This document shows positions 16,042 through 29,041 of a stretch of 64,000 nt of DNA, in pieces; position 1 is the first letter of the stretch, and every line of letters begins with the position of its first letter. Source of the stretch: Gammaproteobacteria bacterium MFB021. Its GTDB lineage: Bacteria > Pseudomonadota > Gammaproteobacteria > Pseudomonadales > Halomonadaceae. The stretch spans positions 44,495 to 108,494 of the forward strand of contig JNVT01000108.1 in assembly GCA_000737985.1 (NCBI GenBank). Direction: 5' to 3'. A program made the translations under genes and the position numbers. Below the pieces are notes generated by a model. That model made no database searches. It saw only the letters and a program-made list of their open reading frames with translations, and was not told where the DNA came from.

Positions 16042-17106
16042 TCAGTGCTCAGTGTCCGGTTCGACCACGGCTGGTTCGGCCACGGCTGGTTCGACCACGG
16101 CTGGTTCGATCACGGCAAAGCAGGTCAGCAGGGTGCGCTGCATCAGACTGAAGTTGTCGTCGCTCACCATCAGGTAGCGCCGGCCGCCGAGGCGGGTCAG
16201 ACCCTCGAAGTTGTCCACCGACCAGCCGTCGCCGTTGGCCAGCCGGGCCAGGTCGGTGACCGCTACGCTGCCGTCACTGGTGAGATGGGCGCGGCGCAGC
16301 CGGATCACCAGTGAGGCCGGTGGGGTGAAGGCGCGCTCGAGGGCGAGTAGATCGCCGTCGAGGGTCTCCAGAGCGGTGAGCGCGGCGTGGGGGTCGTCGC
16401 TGAGCGGATAGCGCCAGGTATGCTGGCCGTCGAGGGTGAACAGCCGGGTGAGCTTGGGCGGCCAACCCACCGGCGGCTGCTCGATACCCCCGATCAGTCC
16501 GTGATCGGGGGTATCGGTCAGCGCCTCCAGTCCACCGTTGGCCGCGACATCGGCCAGTGCAGTTGGGCGATGGGGCGGTTCGCTGGCCAGGCCCGAGGGG
16601 TAGAAGCGCTGCCAGCGGGCGTCGCCGTTGCCACCCGCCGCCGGGGCGCCTTCGAAGCCGATGACCAGTTGGGTGTTGCCGCGAATGCCGTCGTTGGCAT
16701 GTTCGAGTGCCAGCGCCTCGGCGTCGCTGCGGCGGCTTTTGAGAATCGCCCCGTTGACGTCGCGCAGCGGATAGGTGTCGAGCGGCTCGTAGCCGCGCAG
16801 TTCGCCGCTGCCGCTGAAGCTGAGCCGGGCACGGTGCAGCCAGCCGCGGTCCGAGATCAGGAACAGCAGCGATTCGTCGGCATCCCAGCCGAGGTCGGAG
16901 AGCCCGCCGACCGGGGTGCCATCCTGCCACTTGCCGGGCAGCGCCAGAGTGCCGCACCAGCGGATGTTCGGCGTGCTGGCGAGCAGCGCGTCGGGGGCCA
17001 GGGCGGTATGCTGCGGCGTGGCGCTGCAGCCGGCCAGCCCCAGTGTGGTGAGACCCAGCAGGGCGGCGGATGCCAGCGGGGAGCGAGAGCGGGAACGCGC
17101 GGACAT
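16042..17106 (-). CDS. Phytase-like (esterase-like) domain lipoprotein
   Basis: The 354-residue product has a lipoprotein signal peptide with lipobox LAGC (Cys about 27), so it should be anchored to a membrane on the outer side of the cytoplasmic membrane. The rest resembles the esterase-like activity of phytase (phytase-like) beta-propeller family. The motifs are GGLSDLGWDADESLLFLISDRG (split), DAEALALE, NGGLEALTDTPDHGLIG and WSVDNFEGLTRLGGRRYLMVSDDNF. The true substrate of this family is poorly known. The extreme C-terminus is a short tandem repeat of EPAVV/EPAVA units encoded by 15-bp DNA repeats (16065-16109). The gene diverges from the EamA exporter. Confidence 0.78.
   Translation of the reverse strand: MSARSRSRSPLASAALLGLTTLGLAGCSATPQHTALAPDALLASTPNIRWCGTLALPGKWQDGTPVGGLSDLGWDADESLLFLISDRGWLHRARLSFSGSGELRGYEPLDTYPLRDVNGAILKSRRSDAEALALEHANDGIRGNTQLVIGFEGAPAAGGNGDARWQRFYPSGLASEPPHRPTALADVAANGGLEALTDTPDHGLIGGIEQPPVGWPPKLTRLFTLDGQHTWRYPLSDDPHAALTALETLDGDLLALERAFTPPASLVIRLRRAHLTSDGSVAVTDLARLANGDGWSVDNFEGLTRLGGRRYLMVSDDNFSLMQRTLLTCFAVIEPAVVEPAVAEPAVVEPDTEH
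16065..16109. repeat. 15-bp tandem repeat encoding the lipoprotein tail
   Basis: Three almost perfect copies of a 15-bp unit (CCACGGCTGGTTCGA type) plus a partial fourth sit at the 3' end of the lipoprotein gene. They encode Glu-Pro-Ala-Val-Val repeats in frame, so copy number can change without a frameshift. Confidence 0.85.
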
Positions 17107-17242
17107 GACGGCTCCGGTGATCAGGGGACTTTCCTACTCTAGTCCATGGCCATCCACACCGTTGCCCTCCGGCGCGACGCGGCGCACCCGGGTACAATGT
17201 CGCGCTCGCCGCTAGCCCATCGTCCCGAGGAGATCCCCCCGC

Positions 17243-18172
17243 ATGCATGACCCCACCGACCGGCCGCTGGCCGGTATTCTGCTGCGCCTGCTCTCGGGGC
17301 TGCTGTTCGCCGGTATGCTGGTCTGCGTCAAGGCGGTGAGCGACGAGGTGCCGCTGGGGCAGACCGTGTTCTTCCGCTCCGCCTTCGCGCTGCTGCCGAT
17401 CGTCGTCTTCATGCTGTGGCGGCGCGAATTCCCGCGTGCGCTGGCCACCCGGCGCCCGTTCGGCCATCTGCTGCGCTCGGGGCTGGGGGCGGCGGCGATG
17501 TTCGCTTCCTTCGCGGCGGTGGCGCGCCTGCCGGTGGCCGAGGCAACCCTGCTGGCCCAGCTGGCGCCGGTGGCCCTGGCGCTGGGCGGCATCCTGCTGC
17601 TGGGTGAGCGCCTCACGCGCCATCGTCTGCTAGCGCTGACGCTGGTGCTCGTCGGCGTGGGTGTGCTGATCCTGCCCGAGCTGCGCGGCGCCCCGACGCC
17701 GGCACGGATCACCGGTTACGCCCTGGGCATTGCCGCTGCGCTGCTCACGGCCGGGGCGCTGCTCACGGTGCGGCGCATCTCGCGCACCGAAACACCCGCC
17801 TCGATCGCGTTCTACTTCGTGCTGGTGACCACGCTGGCGGGGCTCGCCACCGCCACCCTGGGTTGGGTCTCGGTCGCCTGGCCGACGCTGACGCTGCTGG
17901 TGCTGGCGGGGCTGTTCGGCGGTGCGGCGCATATCTGCATGACGCTGGCGCTGCGCATGACCGAGGTCTCTCGGTTGGCGCCGTTCGAGTACGTGGCGCT
18001 GATCTGGCCGATACTGGCGGATCTGTGGCTGTTCGGGCAGCCGCTCTCGAGCGGCTTCGTGCTGGCCCTGCCGCTGGTCCTGGGGGGTGCCATGCTGGCG
18101 GCGCTGGAAGGGCGGCGGCTGGGGTGGCCACGGCGGCGCCTGGCCACCAGTGAGCAGGGCGCGGGCGACTAG
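17243..18172 (+). CDS. EamA/DMT-family transporter (RhaT-like exporter)
   Basis: The 309-residue protein is a ten-helix drug/metabolite transporter with two EamA repeats (about residues 12-140 and 150-285). Typical signatures are FFRSAFALLPIVVFML in helix 2 and LGGILLLGERLTRHR before the loop between the halves. The family exports metabolites or amino acids; no substrate can be assigned. The start ATG at 17243 follows GGAG at 17228-17231. It is the only plus-strand gene in this part of the accessory block and converges with the ABC importer operon. Confidence 0.85.
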   Translation: MHDPTDRPLAGILLRLLSGLLFAGMLVCVKAVSDEVPLGQTVFFRSAFALLPIVVFMLWRREFPRALATRRPFGHLLRSGLGAAAMFASFAAVARLPVAEATLLAQLAPVALALGGILLLGERLTRHRLLALTLVLVGVGVLILPELRGAPTPARITGYALGIAAALLTAGALLTVRRISRTETPASIAFYFVLVTTLAGLATATLGWVSVAWPTLTLLVLAGLFGGAAHICMTLALRMTEVSRLAPFEYVALIWPILADLWLFGQPLSSGFVLALPLVLGGAMLAALEGRRLGWPRRRLATSEQGAGD

Positions 18173-18218
18173 GTCGTGTACGAGAAGTCGCCGCGGGTAG
18201 GCGGTTTCCGGGAAGTAC

Positions 18219-18968
18219 CTAGATGGCGGCTTCGACGATCAGCTGCGGCCGTCCCTGGGAGCAGGGCTCGATGCGCGCCTCGACCTGGAAGGTGTGGCGC
18301 AGCATCGGGGGTGTCACCACCTGTTCGCAGGGGCCGCAGTCGACCAGTCGCCCACTTTCGATCACCAGCGCCTGATCGGCGAAGCGCAGGGCGTGGCCGA
18401 GATCGTGGAGTGCGGCGATGATCAGCATGTTCCGCTCCTGGGCCAGCCGGCGCAGGATGCTGAGCAGGCTGATCTGGCGGTGCAGGTCGAGCGCCGAGGT
18501 GGGCTCGTCCAGCAGCAGGATGTCGGGGGACTGCACCAGCGCCTGGGCCGCGCCCACCAACTGCCGCTGGCCACCGCTCAGATTGCCGATGTCACGCCCG
18601 GCCAGAGTGTCGATGCCGAGCTCTGCCAGCGCCTTGTCGACCTCGGCGAGATCGGCATCCGCCACCTTGAGACGGCGACCCTGCATGCGCGCCAGCAGCA
18701 CCGCTTCGTAGACCGTCAGTACCGCGGTGGCGCCATTGTCCTGGGGCATGTAGGCGATCGGGCGCTCACTGCGGGTGCCGGTGATGCGCACCTCGCCATC
18801 CCCCTCGAGTAGCCCCAAAATACGCCGGAACAGGGTCGACTTGCCCGCTGCATTAGGGCCGAGCAGGGCCACCACCTGGCCGCCGTGCAGCGGCGGCGTG
18901 GAGATGTCGGCGAGGATCTGGCGGCGGCCGTAGCGCGCCGAGAGGCGGTCTAGCGTCAGCGTTACCAT
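18219..18968 (-). CDS. FecE/FepC-type ABC transporter ATP-binding protein
   Basis: The 249-residue product is the ATPase of a siderophore/vitamin B12-type importer. Walker A GPNAAGKST is at about residues 38-46, the signature LSGGQRQL near 135, Walker B ILLLDEPTSAL near 155, and the switch His in AALHDLGHAL near 190. The ATG at 18968 overlaps the last codons of the permease gene (7 bp) and is chosen over upstream in-frame codons that lie inside the permease gene. The operon order is binding protein, permease, ATPase. Confidence 0.92.
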   Translation of the reverse strand: MVTLTLDRLSARYGRRQILADISTPPLHGGQVVALLGPNAAGKSTLFRRILGLLEGDGEVRITGTRSERPIAYMPQDNGATAVLTVYEAVLLARMQGRRLKVADADLAEVDKALAELGIDTLAGRDIGNLSGGQRQLVGAAQALVQSPDILLLDEPTSALDLHRQISLLSILRRLAQERNMLIIAALHDLGHALRFADQALVIESGRLVDCGPCEQVVTPPMLRHTFQVEARIEPCSQGRPQLIVEAAI

Positions 18969-20065
18969 GCGTTCTTCTTGTGGTTGAGGATCAAGAACAG
19001 GAAAAACGGAATCCCCACCAGCGAGGTGATGATGCCGATCGGAATGATGGTGCCGGGGATGATCACCTTCGACAGCACCGAGCCCACCGAGAGCATCAAT
19101 GCCCCGCACAGCGCCGAGCCGGGCAGGAAGAAGCGCTGATCCTCACCCAGCAGCAGGCGTGCGATGTGCGGCCCGACCAGCCCGACGAAGCCGATGGTGC
19201 CGACGAAGGAGACCGCGATCGCCGCCAGCAGTGAGACCATGATCAGCACCTCCAGGCGCAGCGCCCGCGGTTTGACGCCCAGGCTCTCGGCCTTGGCATC
19301 GCCCAGACGCATGGCGGTCAGCGCCCAGCCGTGGCGCGCCAGCAGCGGCACCACCACCGCGAGCACGGCGAAGGCGATGCCCAGCTTGGGCCAGGTCGCC
19401 TTGGTCAGGCTGCCCATGGTCCAGAACACCACGGCGGAGACCGCCTGCTGGCTGGCGAAGAACTGGATCAGCGCCATCAGCGAGTTGAAGATGAACACCA
19501 TGGCGATGCCCAGCAGCACGATGGTCTCGATCGTCACGCCGCGGCGCATGCTCAGGAAATGGATCGCCAGCGCGGTCAGCATCGCCATGATGAAGGCGTT
19601 TAGCGGGATCGCGTAGTCGACCAGTGCCGGCACCAGGGTCACCCCGAAGGCCAGCGCCAGCGCGGCGCCGAAGCTGGCACCGGCGGAGATGCCGAGGGTG
19701 AACGGACTGGCCAGTGGATTGCTGAGGATGGTCTGCATCTGCGCGCCGGCGATCGACAGGCTGGCGCCCACCACCAGCGCCATCAGCGCCACCGGCATGC
19801 GGATCTGCCACAGGATCACGCGCAGCGAATCCTCGACCGAGCCTGGAGTGAACAATGCCGCGACAACCTGGTCGAGGCCGAAGCGCGCCGGCCCCAGAGC
19901 AAGGTCGACGCACAGGCTGGCGAACAGTGCCATGGCCAGCGCGGCCAGGATCAGCTGGCGCCGCAGCACCAGCCGGCGATAGAGGTTGGCGTCGTCGGCC
20001 GCGGCCGGCGTGAAGGCAGCCGCACGCGACGGCGCGGCGGCCACGCGGGAGCTCTCAGTCGTCAT
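18962..20065 (-). CDS. FecCD-family ABC transporter permease
   Basis: The 367-residue membrane protein belongs to the BtuC/FecCD family with about ten helices. Visible signatures are WQIRMPVALMALVVGASLSIAGAQMQ (split about residues 85-110), NPLASPFTLGISAGASFGAALAL, and GTIGFVGLVGPHIARLLLGEDQR, the cytoplasmic coupling region near 290. It would form the translocation channel with the ATPase at 18219. Its start overlaps the binding-protein gene by 11 bp, which indicates one transcript. A few members of this family import molybdate rather than iron chelates. Confidence 0.92.
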   Translation of the reverse strand: MTTESSRVAAAPSRAAAFTPAAADDANLYRRLVLRRQLILAALAMALFASLCVDLALGPARFGLDQVVAALFTPGSVEDSLRVILWQIRMPVALMALVVGASLSIAGAQMQTILSNPLASPFTLGISAGASFGAALALAFGVTLVPALVDYAIPLNAFIMAMLTALAIHFLSMRRGVTIETIVLLGIAMVFIFNSLMALIQFFASQQAVSAVVFWTMGSLTKATWPKLGIAFAVLAVVVPLLARHGWALTAMRLGDAKAESLGVKPRALRLEVLIMVSLLAAIAVSFVGTIGFVGLVGPHIARLLLGEDQRFFLPGSALCGALMLSVGSVLSKVIIPGTIIPIGIITSLVGIPFFLFLILNHKKNAW

Positions 20066-21212
20066 GCAGGGATACCCAGTAACCGGGGGCGTAGTCCACC
20101 GGCAGGAAGCGCTGGTGCAGCTCGCGCAGGGTGGCCTCGGGGTCGAGATCGGCGAAGAGTTCCGGGTGGAACCACTTGGCCAGGCGCTGCACGGCGACGA
20201 AGTAGTAGGGGCTGTTGTAGAACTGGTGCCAGATGGCGTGGACCTGGCCGTTCTTCACCGCCTCGATCCCGCTCATGGCGGTGCGATGGGTCAGGTTCTC
20301 GAGCTTGGCCCGGGCCTTCTGCATGTCCGCGCCCGGCCCCACACCGACCCAGTTGCCGCCGGGCACGTAGGCGCCCCAGTTGCCGCCGGTGACCACCACC
20401 TGATCGGGGTCGGCGGCGATGATCTGCTCGGGATTGAGGGTGCCGAAGGTCGAAGGAATGATGCCGTCGGCGATATTGTGGCCGCCGGCCAGCTCGACAT
20501 ACTCGCCGAAGTTGCCGGGGCCGAAGCTCATGCAGCAGTCGTCGGAGTAGCCGCCGGCGCGATCGATGAACACCTTGGGTCGCGCCGGGTCGGCGGCGGC
20601 GATCTTGTCGGTGACCCGCGCCATCTGCGCCTGGGCGAAGTCGATGAAAGCCTCGGCGCGCTGGCTGTCGCCGAGCAGGCGGCCCATCAGACGCATCGAA
20701 GGAATAGTGTGCTCGAGCGGCTTCTCGCGGAAGTCGACGTAGACGATCGGGATGCCCAGCGCGGCCAGCTTGGTGTCATAGCCGGCGTCTTCGGTGGCGG
20801 CCTTGGCCTCCAGGTTCATCAGCACCACGTCCGGATGCAGGCTGGCGGCCTGTTCGACATCGAAGGTGCCATCCTTGAAGCCGCCGAAGGTGGGGATCTG
20901 CTTCATCTCGGGAAACTTGGCGGCGTAGGCGGCGTAGTTGTCCGGGTCGGCCTCGGCGAGGTCGTGGCGCCAGCCCACCACGTGGGCGAACGGGTTGTCG
21001 GGCTCGAGCGCGGCGAGCAGATAGATCTGGCGCCCCTCGCCGAGGATGACGCGCTTGACGGGAGCATCGACGCTCACCTGGCGGCCGGCGATATCGGTCA
21101 CCGTGATCGGGTCGGCCCAGGCGCTGGCGGCACCGCCGAGGGCGAGGCTGATGACGGCGAAACGAACGAGCCTCGCGGCGTATCCGACGAGGAGGGAGCG
21201 TGGCTGAGTCAC
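20055..21212 (-). CDS. Periplasmic binding protein of the FecB/TroA-like type
   Basis: The 385-residue protein has a Sec signal peptide (hydrophobic FAVISLALGGAASAWA, cleavage near residue 33) and a class III binding-protein fold. Motifs include the N-terminal DIAGRQVSVDAPVKRVI, LHPDVVLMNLE, and GGYSDDCCMSFGPGNFGEYV followed by AGGHNIADGI. It should capture an Fe(III)-chelate, haem or related metal complex in the periplasm and deliver it to the permease. The double Cys in the central region is a feature of one subgroup of these proteins. It is the first gene of the operon and carries a Fur-box-like site just upstream. Confidence 0.88.
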   Translation of the reverse strand: MTQPRSLLVGYAARLVRFAVISLALGGAASAWADPITVTDIAGRQVSVDAPVKRVILGEGRQIYLLAALEPDNPFAHVVGWRHDLAEADPDNYAAYAAKFPEMKQIPTFGGFKDGTFDVEQAASLHPDVVLMNLEAKAATEDAGYDTKLAALGIPIVYVDFREKPLEHTIPSMRLMGRLLGDSQRAEAFIDFAQAQMARVTDKIAAADPARPKVFIDRAGGYSDDCCMSFGPGNFGEYVELAGGHNIADGIIPSTFGTLNPEQIIAADPDQVVVTGGNWGAYVPGGNWVGVGPGADMQKARAKLENLTHRTAMSGIEAVKNGQVHAIWHQFYNSPYYFVAVQRLAKWFHPELFADLDPEATLRELHQRFLPVDYAPGYWVSLHDD

Positions 21213-21247
21213 GGCGAGATCCGGCTAGAGAGGCGAATGGGTTAGTT

Positions 21248-21266
21248 ACGCATGATTCTTATTTGC
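21248..21266 (-). promoter_or_regulatory. Fur-box-like operator of the ABC importer
   Basis: Read on the minus strand, GCAAATAAGAATCATGCGT matches the 19-bp Fur consensus GATAATGATAATCATTATC at 11 positions by eye, including the central AATCAT half. It lies 36 bp upstream of the binding-protein start codon. This supports iron regulation of the operon, but weak matches of this kind need testing. Confidence 0.55.
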
Positions 21267-21279
21267 GAAGGGAGGCTAG

Positions 21280-22230
<951 letters not shown>

Positions 22231-22295
22231 GTCGCGTCGCCGGCTACCGCCAAGGTGGGATTGACTTCGGGGTAGAGCCGGCGGCCACTTTCCGG

Positions 22296-22471
22296 TATCA
22301 TCGCGCCAATTTGGCCGGGCGAACGCCACCGCGAGAGAGCAGCCGCAGGCAATGCAGTCGATGAGCACGTCGACCAGGATCGTGTCGATCAGGACGATTC
22401 CGATCAGGACAACACAGCGGGATGGAACCGGTCTTCCGGATTTCGTCCCGCTTTTTTACGACCTGGCTTAG
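22296..22471 (+). promoter_or_regulatory. carA leader region: promoter and arginine-rich leader ORFs
   Basis: The 358-bp gap between dapB and carA is not empty. A TATCAT -10 box is at 22296-22301. A short frame beginning with TTG at 22311 and ending at 22364 would encode 17 residues with five arginines. Another starting with ATG at 22352 has several rare AGG arginine codons and runs to 22471 through a terminator hairpin. Since carAB supplies carbamoyl phosphate for arginine and pyrimidines, an attenuation mechanism is plausible. Neither leader ORF has a strong ribosome-binding site, so which, if any, is translated is uncertain. Confidence 0.45.
22416..22457 (+). terminator. Intrinsic terminator/attenuator in the carA leader
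   Basis: AGCGGGA (22416-22422) pairs with TCCCGCT (22446-22452), closed over an inner CCGG-TCTT-CCGG hairpin, and six T follow. It stands about 130 bp before carA and well after the dapB stop, so it can terminate dapB transcripts or act as the carA attenuator. Confidence 0.7.
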
Positions 22472-22588
22472 CCCGACGACCCGACTGCGCACCTCATGAT
22501 CTCGCGCTTGGCGACGGCCGGCAGACCCTAGGGCAGGGGGTGTCGTTCCCTTGCCATTCGTTGGTGACCCGCTGAGGAGGATGAGGCC

Positions 22589-23746
22589 TTGAATAGACCT
22601 GCGATACTGGCGCTCGAAGATGGCAGTGTATTTCACGGCACTGCGCTGGGTGCCGATGGGCAGACCAGCGGCGAGGTGGTGTTCAACACCGCCATGACCG
22701 GCTATCAGGAAATCCTCACCGACCCCTCCTATACCCGCCAGATCGTCACGCTGACCTACCCGCACATCGGCAATACCGGCATCAACCGCGAGGACGTCGA
22801 GTCCGGTGCGATCGCCGCGGCCGGGCTGGTGATCCGCGATCTGCCGCTGCTGGCCAGCAGCTTCCGCAGCGAGCAGAGCCTGTCCGACTATCTCGCCGCC
22901 AACGGCGTGCTCGGCATCGCCGATATCGACACCCGTCGTCTGACCCGGCTGCTGCGCAGCAAGGGCTCGCTCAACGGCGCCATTCTGGCGGGCGCGGAGG
23001 CCAGCGGCGACGACGCGGTGGCACGTGCGCTGGAAGCGGCGCGGGCCTTCCCCGGGCTCAAGGGCATGGATCTGGCCAAGGTGGTGTCGTGCCGCGAGAC
23101 CTACGAATGGGACGAAGGCGAATGGGCCCTGGGGCAGGGCTACGCCGACACCGCCCAGAACGAGCGGGCGTACCATGTGGTGGCCTACGACTACGGCGTC
23201 AAGCGCAACATCCTGCGCATGCTCGCCTCGCGCGGCTGCCGTCTGACCGTGGTGCCGGCGCAGACCCCGGCCAGCGAGGTGCTGGCGATGAACCCGGACG
23301 GCGTATTCCTGGCCAATGGCCCCGGTGACCCGGAGCCGTGCGACTACGCCATCGCGGCCATCCGCGAGATCCTGGAGAGCGGCATTCCGGTGTTCGGCAT
23401 CTGTCTCGGCCACCAGCTGCTGGCGCTGGCCGCCGGGGCGAGCACGCTCAAGATGAACCACGGCCACCACGGTGCCAACCATCCGGTGCAGGATCTCGAC
23501 AGCGGTCACGTCATGATCACCAGCCAGAACCACGGTTTCGCGGTGGACGAGTCGAGCCTGCCGGACAACGTGCGGGCGATCCATCGCTCGCTGTTCGATG
23601 GCACCCTGCAGGGCATCGAGCTCCGCGACCGCCCGGCCTTCAGCTTCCAGGGGCACCCGGAAGCGAGCCCCGGGCCGCAGGACGTGGCGCCGCTGTTCGA
23701 TCGCTTCGTGTCGATGATGCAGCAGCATCAGCAGGGCGCCGCCTGA
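22589..23746 (+). CDS. carA: Carbamoyl-phosphate synthase small (glutaminase) subunit CarA
   Basis: CarA hydrolyses glutamine and channels ammonia to CarB for carbamoyl phosphate. The 385-residue protein has the N-terminal [10 protein letters not shown] domain and a C-terminal class I glutamine amidotransferase domain. The nucleophile is in [13 protein letters not shown] (about residues 267-279), and the His-Glu pair is in [11 protein letters not shown] near 352-362. The start is TTG at 22589, supported by AGGAGG eight bases upstream and by the conserved N-terminus [11 protein letters not shown]. It is separated from carB by 103 bp without an intervening ORF. Confidence 0.97.
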   Translation: MNRPAILALEDGSVFHGTALGADGQTSGEVVFNTAMTGYQEILTDPSYTRQIVTLTYPHIGNTGINREDVESGAIAAAGLVIRDLPLLASSFRSEQSLSDYLAANGVLGIADIDTRRLTRLLRSKGSLNGAILAGAEASGDDAVARALEAARAFPGLKGMDLAKVVSCRETYEWDEGEWALGQGYADTAQNERAYHVVAYDYGVKRNILRMLASRGCRLTVVPAQTPASEVLAMNPDGVFLANGPGDPEPCDYAIAAIREILESGIPVFGICLGHQLLALAAGASTLKMNHGHHGANHPVQDLDSGHVMITSQNHGFAVDESSLPDNVRAIHRSLFDGTLQGIELRDRPAFSFQGHPEASPGPQDVAPLFDRFVSMMQQHQQGAA

Positions 23747-23849
23747 GGCGCCGACAGCGGTGGCTGAGGCGAACAGCCAGCAGCGGGATTTGACTCTTTC
23801 AGGGCCGGCGGCCGTCGCCGGCACCACCTTATTCGACGAGTGTTAGCGC

Positions 23850-27075
<3,226 letters not shown>

Positions 27076-27083
<8 letters not shown>

Positions 27084-27552
27084 GGTCCCGATGACCGTCC
27101 ACGGCGAGCAGGCGCTGCGCGAAGAGCTCAACCATCTCAAGGGCGAGGAGCGTCCGCGGGTGATCGCGGCGATCGCCGAGGCGCGCGAGCATGGCGATCT
27201 CAAGGAGAACGCCGAATACCATGCCGCGCGCGAGCAGCAGGGCTTCATCGAAGGGCGCATCCAGGAGATCGAGGGCAAGCTCTCCAACGCCCAGGTGATC
27301 GACGTGGCCAAGATGCCGCGCACCGGCAAGGTGATCTTCGGGGTCACCGTGGATCTGCTCAACCTGGAAACCGACGAAGAGGTGCGCTATCGCATCGTCG
27401 GTGAGGACGAGGCCAACATCAAGGCGGGCAAGATCTCGGTCACCTCGCCGATTGCCCGGGCCCTGATCGGCAAGAGCGAAGGCGATGTGGTCAACGTGCG
27501 CACGCCGGGTGGCGACGTGGAGTACGAGATCTCCGGCGTCGAGCATATCTGA
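27076..27552 (+). CDS. greA: Transcription elongation factor GreA
   Basis: GreA rescues backtracked RNA polymerase by stimulating transcript cleavage. The 158-residue product has the N-terminal coiled coil with acidic tip ([19 protein letters not shown], about 36-54) and the C-terminal FKBP-like domain ([19 protein letters not shown], about 122-140). The ATG at 27076 overlaps the carB end by eight bases, follows GGAG and gives the standard [10 protein letters not shown] start. Coupling to carB is also known in Pseudomonas. A strong terminator follows. Confidence 0.97.
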
Positions 27553-27596
27553 TCGCACGCGCGCAGCTGCGCGTCGGTCAGACGGCGTTGAAAGCG

Positions 27597-27629
27597 AAAG
27601 AAGCCGCGACACTGTCGCGGCTTCTTTTC
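27597..27629. terminator. Bidirectional terminator between greA and yhbY
   Basis: A 14-bp stem (AAAGAAGCCGCGAC / GTCGCGGCTTCTTT) with an ACT loop is flanked by A-rich and T-rich runs. It can terminate greA on the plus strand and yhbY on the minus strand. Confidence 0.88.
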
Positions 27630-27671
27630 ATTCGGGCGCCTTCTGATGTCTGCGGTTCGCAGGCCTCGGAC

Positions 27672-27998
27672 TCAGTGGCGGCCGTGGTGGTTCTCGGCGC
27701 GGGCGATGTTGGAGAGTTTGGGGTTGGCCTTGGGGTTGTGGCGGTAGAGCAGCGCCACCTTGCCCAGGCTCTGGACCAGCTCGGCGCCGGAGACGGCGAC
27801 CAGCTCTTCGATCATCGCCTGGCGATCCTCGCGCTCGGGGATCGCCAGCTTGACCTTGATCAGCTCGTGGTCGCGCAGCGCGCGCTCGAGTTCCTGCTGG
27901 GCGCCTTCGCCAAGACCGTTCTCGCTCACGGTGACGACCGGCTGGAGATGGTGGCCGATGCTGCGGAAGGCTTTCTTTTGTGCCGATGACAAGCTCAT
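27672..27998 (-). CDS. yhbY: Ribosome assembly RNA-binding protein YhbY (CRM domain)
   Basis: The 108-residue protein is a single CRM domain that binds pre-50S particles. It contains LSSAQKKAFRSIGHHLQPVV at the start, GLGEGAQQELERALRDHELIKVK, and the basic-aliphatic VALLYRHNPKANPKLSN near the end. The ATG at 27998 is preferred over one at 28022 because of conservation and an AGG-type ribosome-binding site. It is divergent from rlmE, as in other gammaproteobacteria. Confidence 0.92.
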   Translation of the reverse strand: MSLSSAQKKAFRSIGHHLQPVVTVSENGLGEGAQQELERALRDHELIKVKLAIPEREDRQAMIEELVAVSGAELVQSLGKVALLYRHNPKANPKLSNIARAENHHGRH

Positions 27999-28276
27999 GG
28001 TAACCTGACCGTTGGACTTCACTAATAAGATTTAGCGGTGCTGCAATCGGTCCCACCACCGCACTGTCGAAACGCGCATGGTACGGGTTTCGGCAGCGCC
28101 AGGAAAGGCGGCAGGCGCCAAAGCCCTTTGTGACACGGCCGATTCCGGCGTGTGTCCGGCCGCTGCACCCGGCTTCTCCCCTCCTGGTTGCGCGGTCCGG
28201 CAGCATCCAGCGGCCCGTTCCAGCGGCCGATTCTCGTTTTCGTTCCATCATTTTTCGTATCTGCAGGTGGCCATTC

Positions 28277-28936
28277 GTGACCCGCTCCTCGACACCAGGC
28301 AAGACCGGCGCCGCGACGCGGCAGAGCAAGAGCAGCGCCGGCTGGCTCAAAGAGCACTTCGACGACCGCTACGTGCAGCAGTCTTGGAAGGATGGCTACC
28401 GCTCGCGGGCCAGCTACAAGCTGCTCGAGCTCGATCAGCGCGACGCGCTGCTGCGCCCGGGAATGGGCGTGATCGATCTGGGGGCGGCGCCGGGCGGTTG
28501 GAGTCAGGTGGCGGCGGAGAAGGTCGGCTCCGAAGGGGTGGTGATCGCCTCCGACATCCTCGAGATGGATGCGCTGGCCGGGGTCAGCTTCATTCAGGGC
28601 GATTTCACCGAGGAGAGCGTGCTCGAGGCGATTCTGGCCGAGCTCGGTGAGCGCCCCGTCGATCTGGTGCTGTCGGACATGGCGCCCAACATGAGCGGCA
28701 TGGCGGCGATTGATCAGCCGCAGGCGATGTATCTGGTCGAACTGGCGCTCGACCTGGCCCGGCAGACGCTCTCGCCGGGGGGCAACTTCCTGGCCAAAGT
28801 GTTCCAGGGTGAGGGTTTCGATGACTATCTGCGCGAGCTGCGCGCCAGCTTCACCAAGGTGGTGACGCGCAAGCCGGAGGCGTCCCGCGCCCGTTCGCGT
28901 GAGGTCTATCTGCTGGCCCAGGGGTTCAAGGGTTAG
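28277..28936 (+). CDS. rlmE: 23S rRNA 2'-O-methyltransferase RlmE (RrmJ/FtsJ)
   Basis: RlmE methylates U2552 of 23S rRNA at a late step of 50S assembly. The 219-residue product carries the SAM motif [15 protein letters not shown] (about 60-74) and the catalytic K-D-K-E set. These are Lys in [12 protein letters not shown], Asp in [12 protein letters not shown], Lys in [11 protein letters not shown] and Glu in [13 protein letters not shown]. The GTG at 28277 follows AGGTGG and is preferred to an ATG at 28130 that would add 49 unconserved residues. ftsH follows after 288 bp. Confidence 0.95.
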   Translation: MTRSSTPGKTGAATRQSKSSAGWLKEHFDDRYVQQSWKDGYRSRASYKLLELDQRDALLRPGMGVIDLGAAPGGWSQVAAEKVGSEGVVIASDILEMDALAGVSFIQGDFTEESVLEAILAELGERPVDLVLSDMAPNMSGMAAIDQPQAMYLVELALDLARQTLSPGGNFLAKVFQGEGFDDYLRELRASFTKVVTRKPEASRARSREVYLLAQGFKG

Positions 28937-28998
28937 CCAGCGCCCGGGTTGGGCGTCGAGCCAGGATTGGGCTTCGACAGCGCGCCCATCGAGAGCAG

Positions 28999-29041
28999 AG
29001 ACAAAGCAGTATCGGGATAAAGACAAGGCAGTATCGGGATA
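28999..29041. repeat. 22-bp direct repeat upstream of ftsH
   Basis: AGACAAAGCAGTATCGGGATA (two 21-bp copies, 20/21 identical, starting at 28999 and 29021) forms a tandem pair about 190 bp before ftsH. The rest of the 288-bp gap holds no gene I can support. The repeat may be a regulator binding array or simple slippage. Confidence 0.75.

Noticed and set aside
18969..19109. 47-residue N-terminal extension of the ABC ATPase
   Set aside because: It is out-of-frame permease sequence with many His and no conservation. The start at 18968 gives the family N-terminus.
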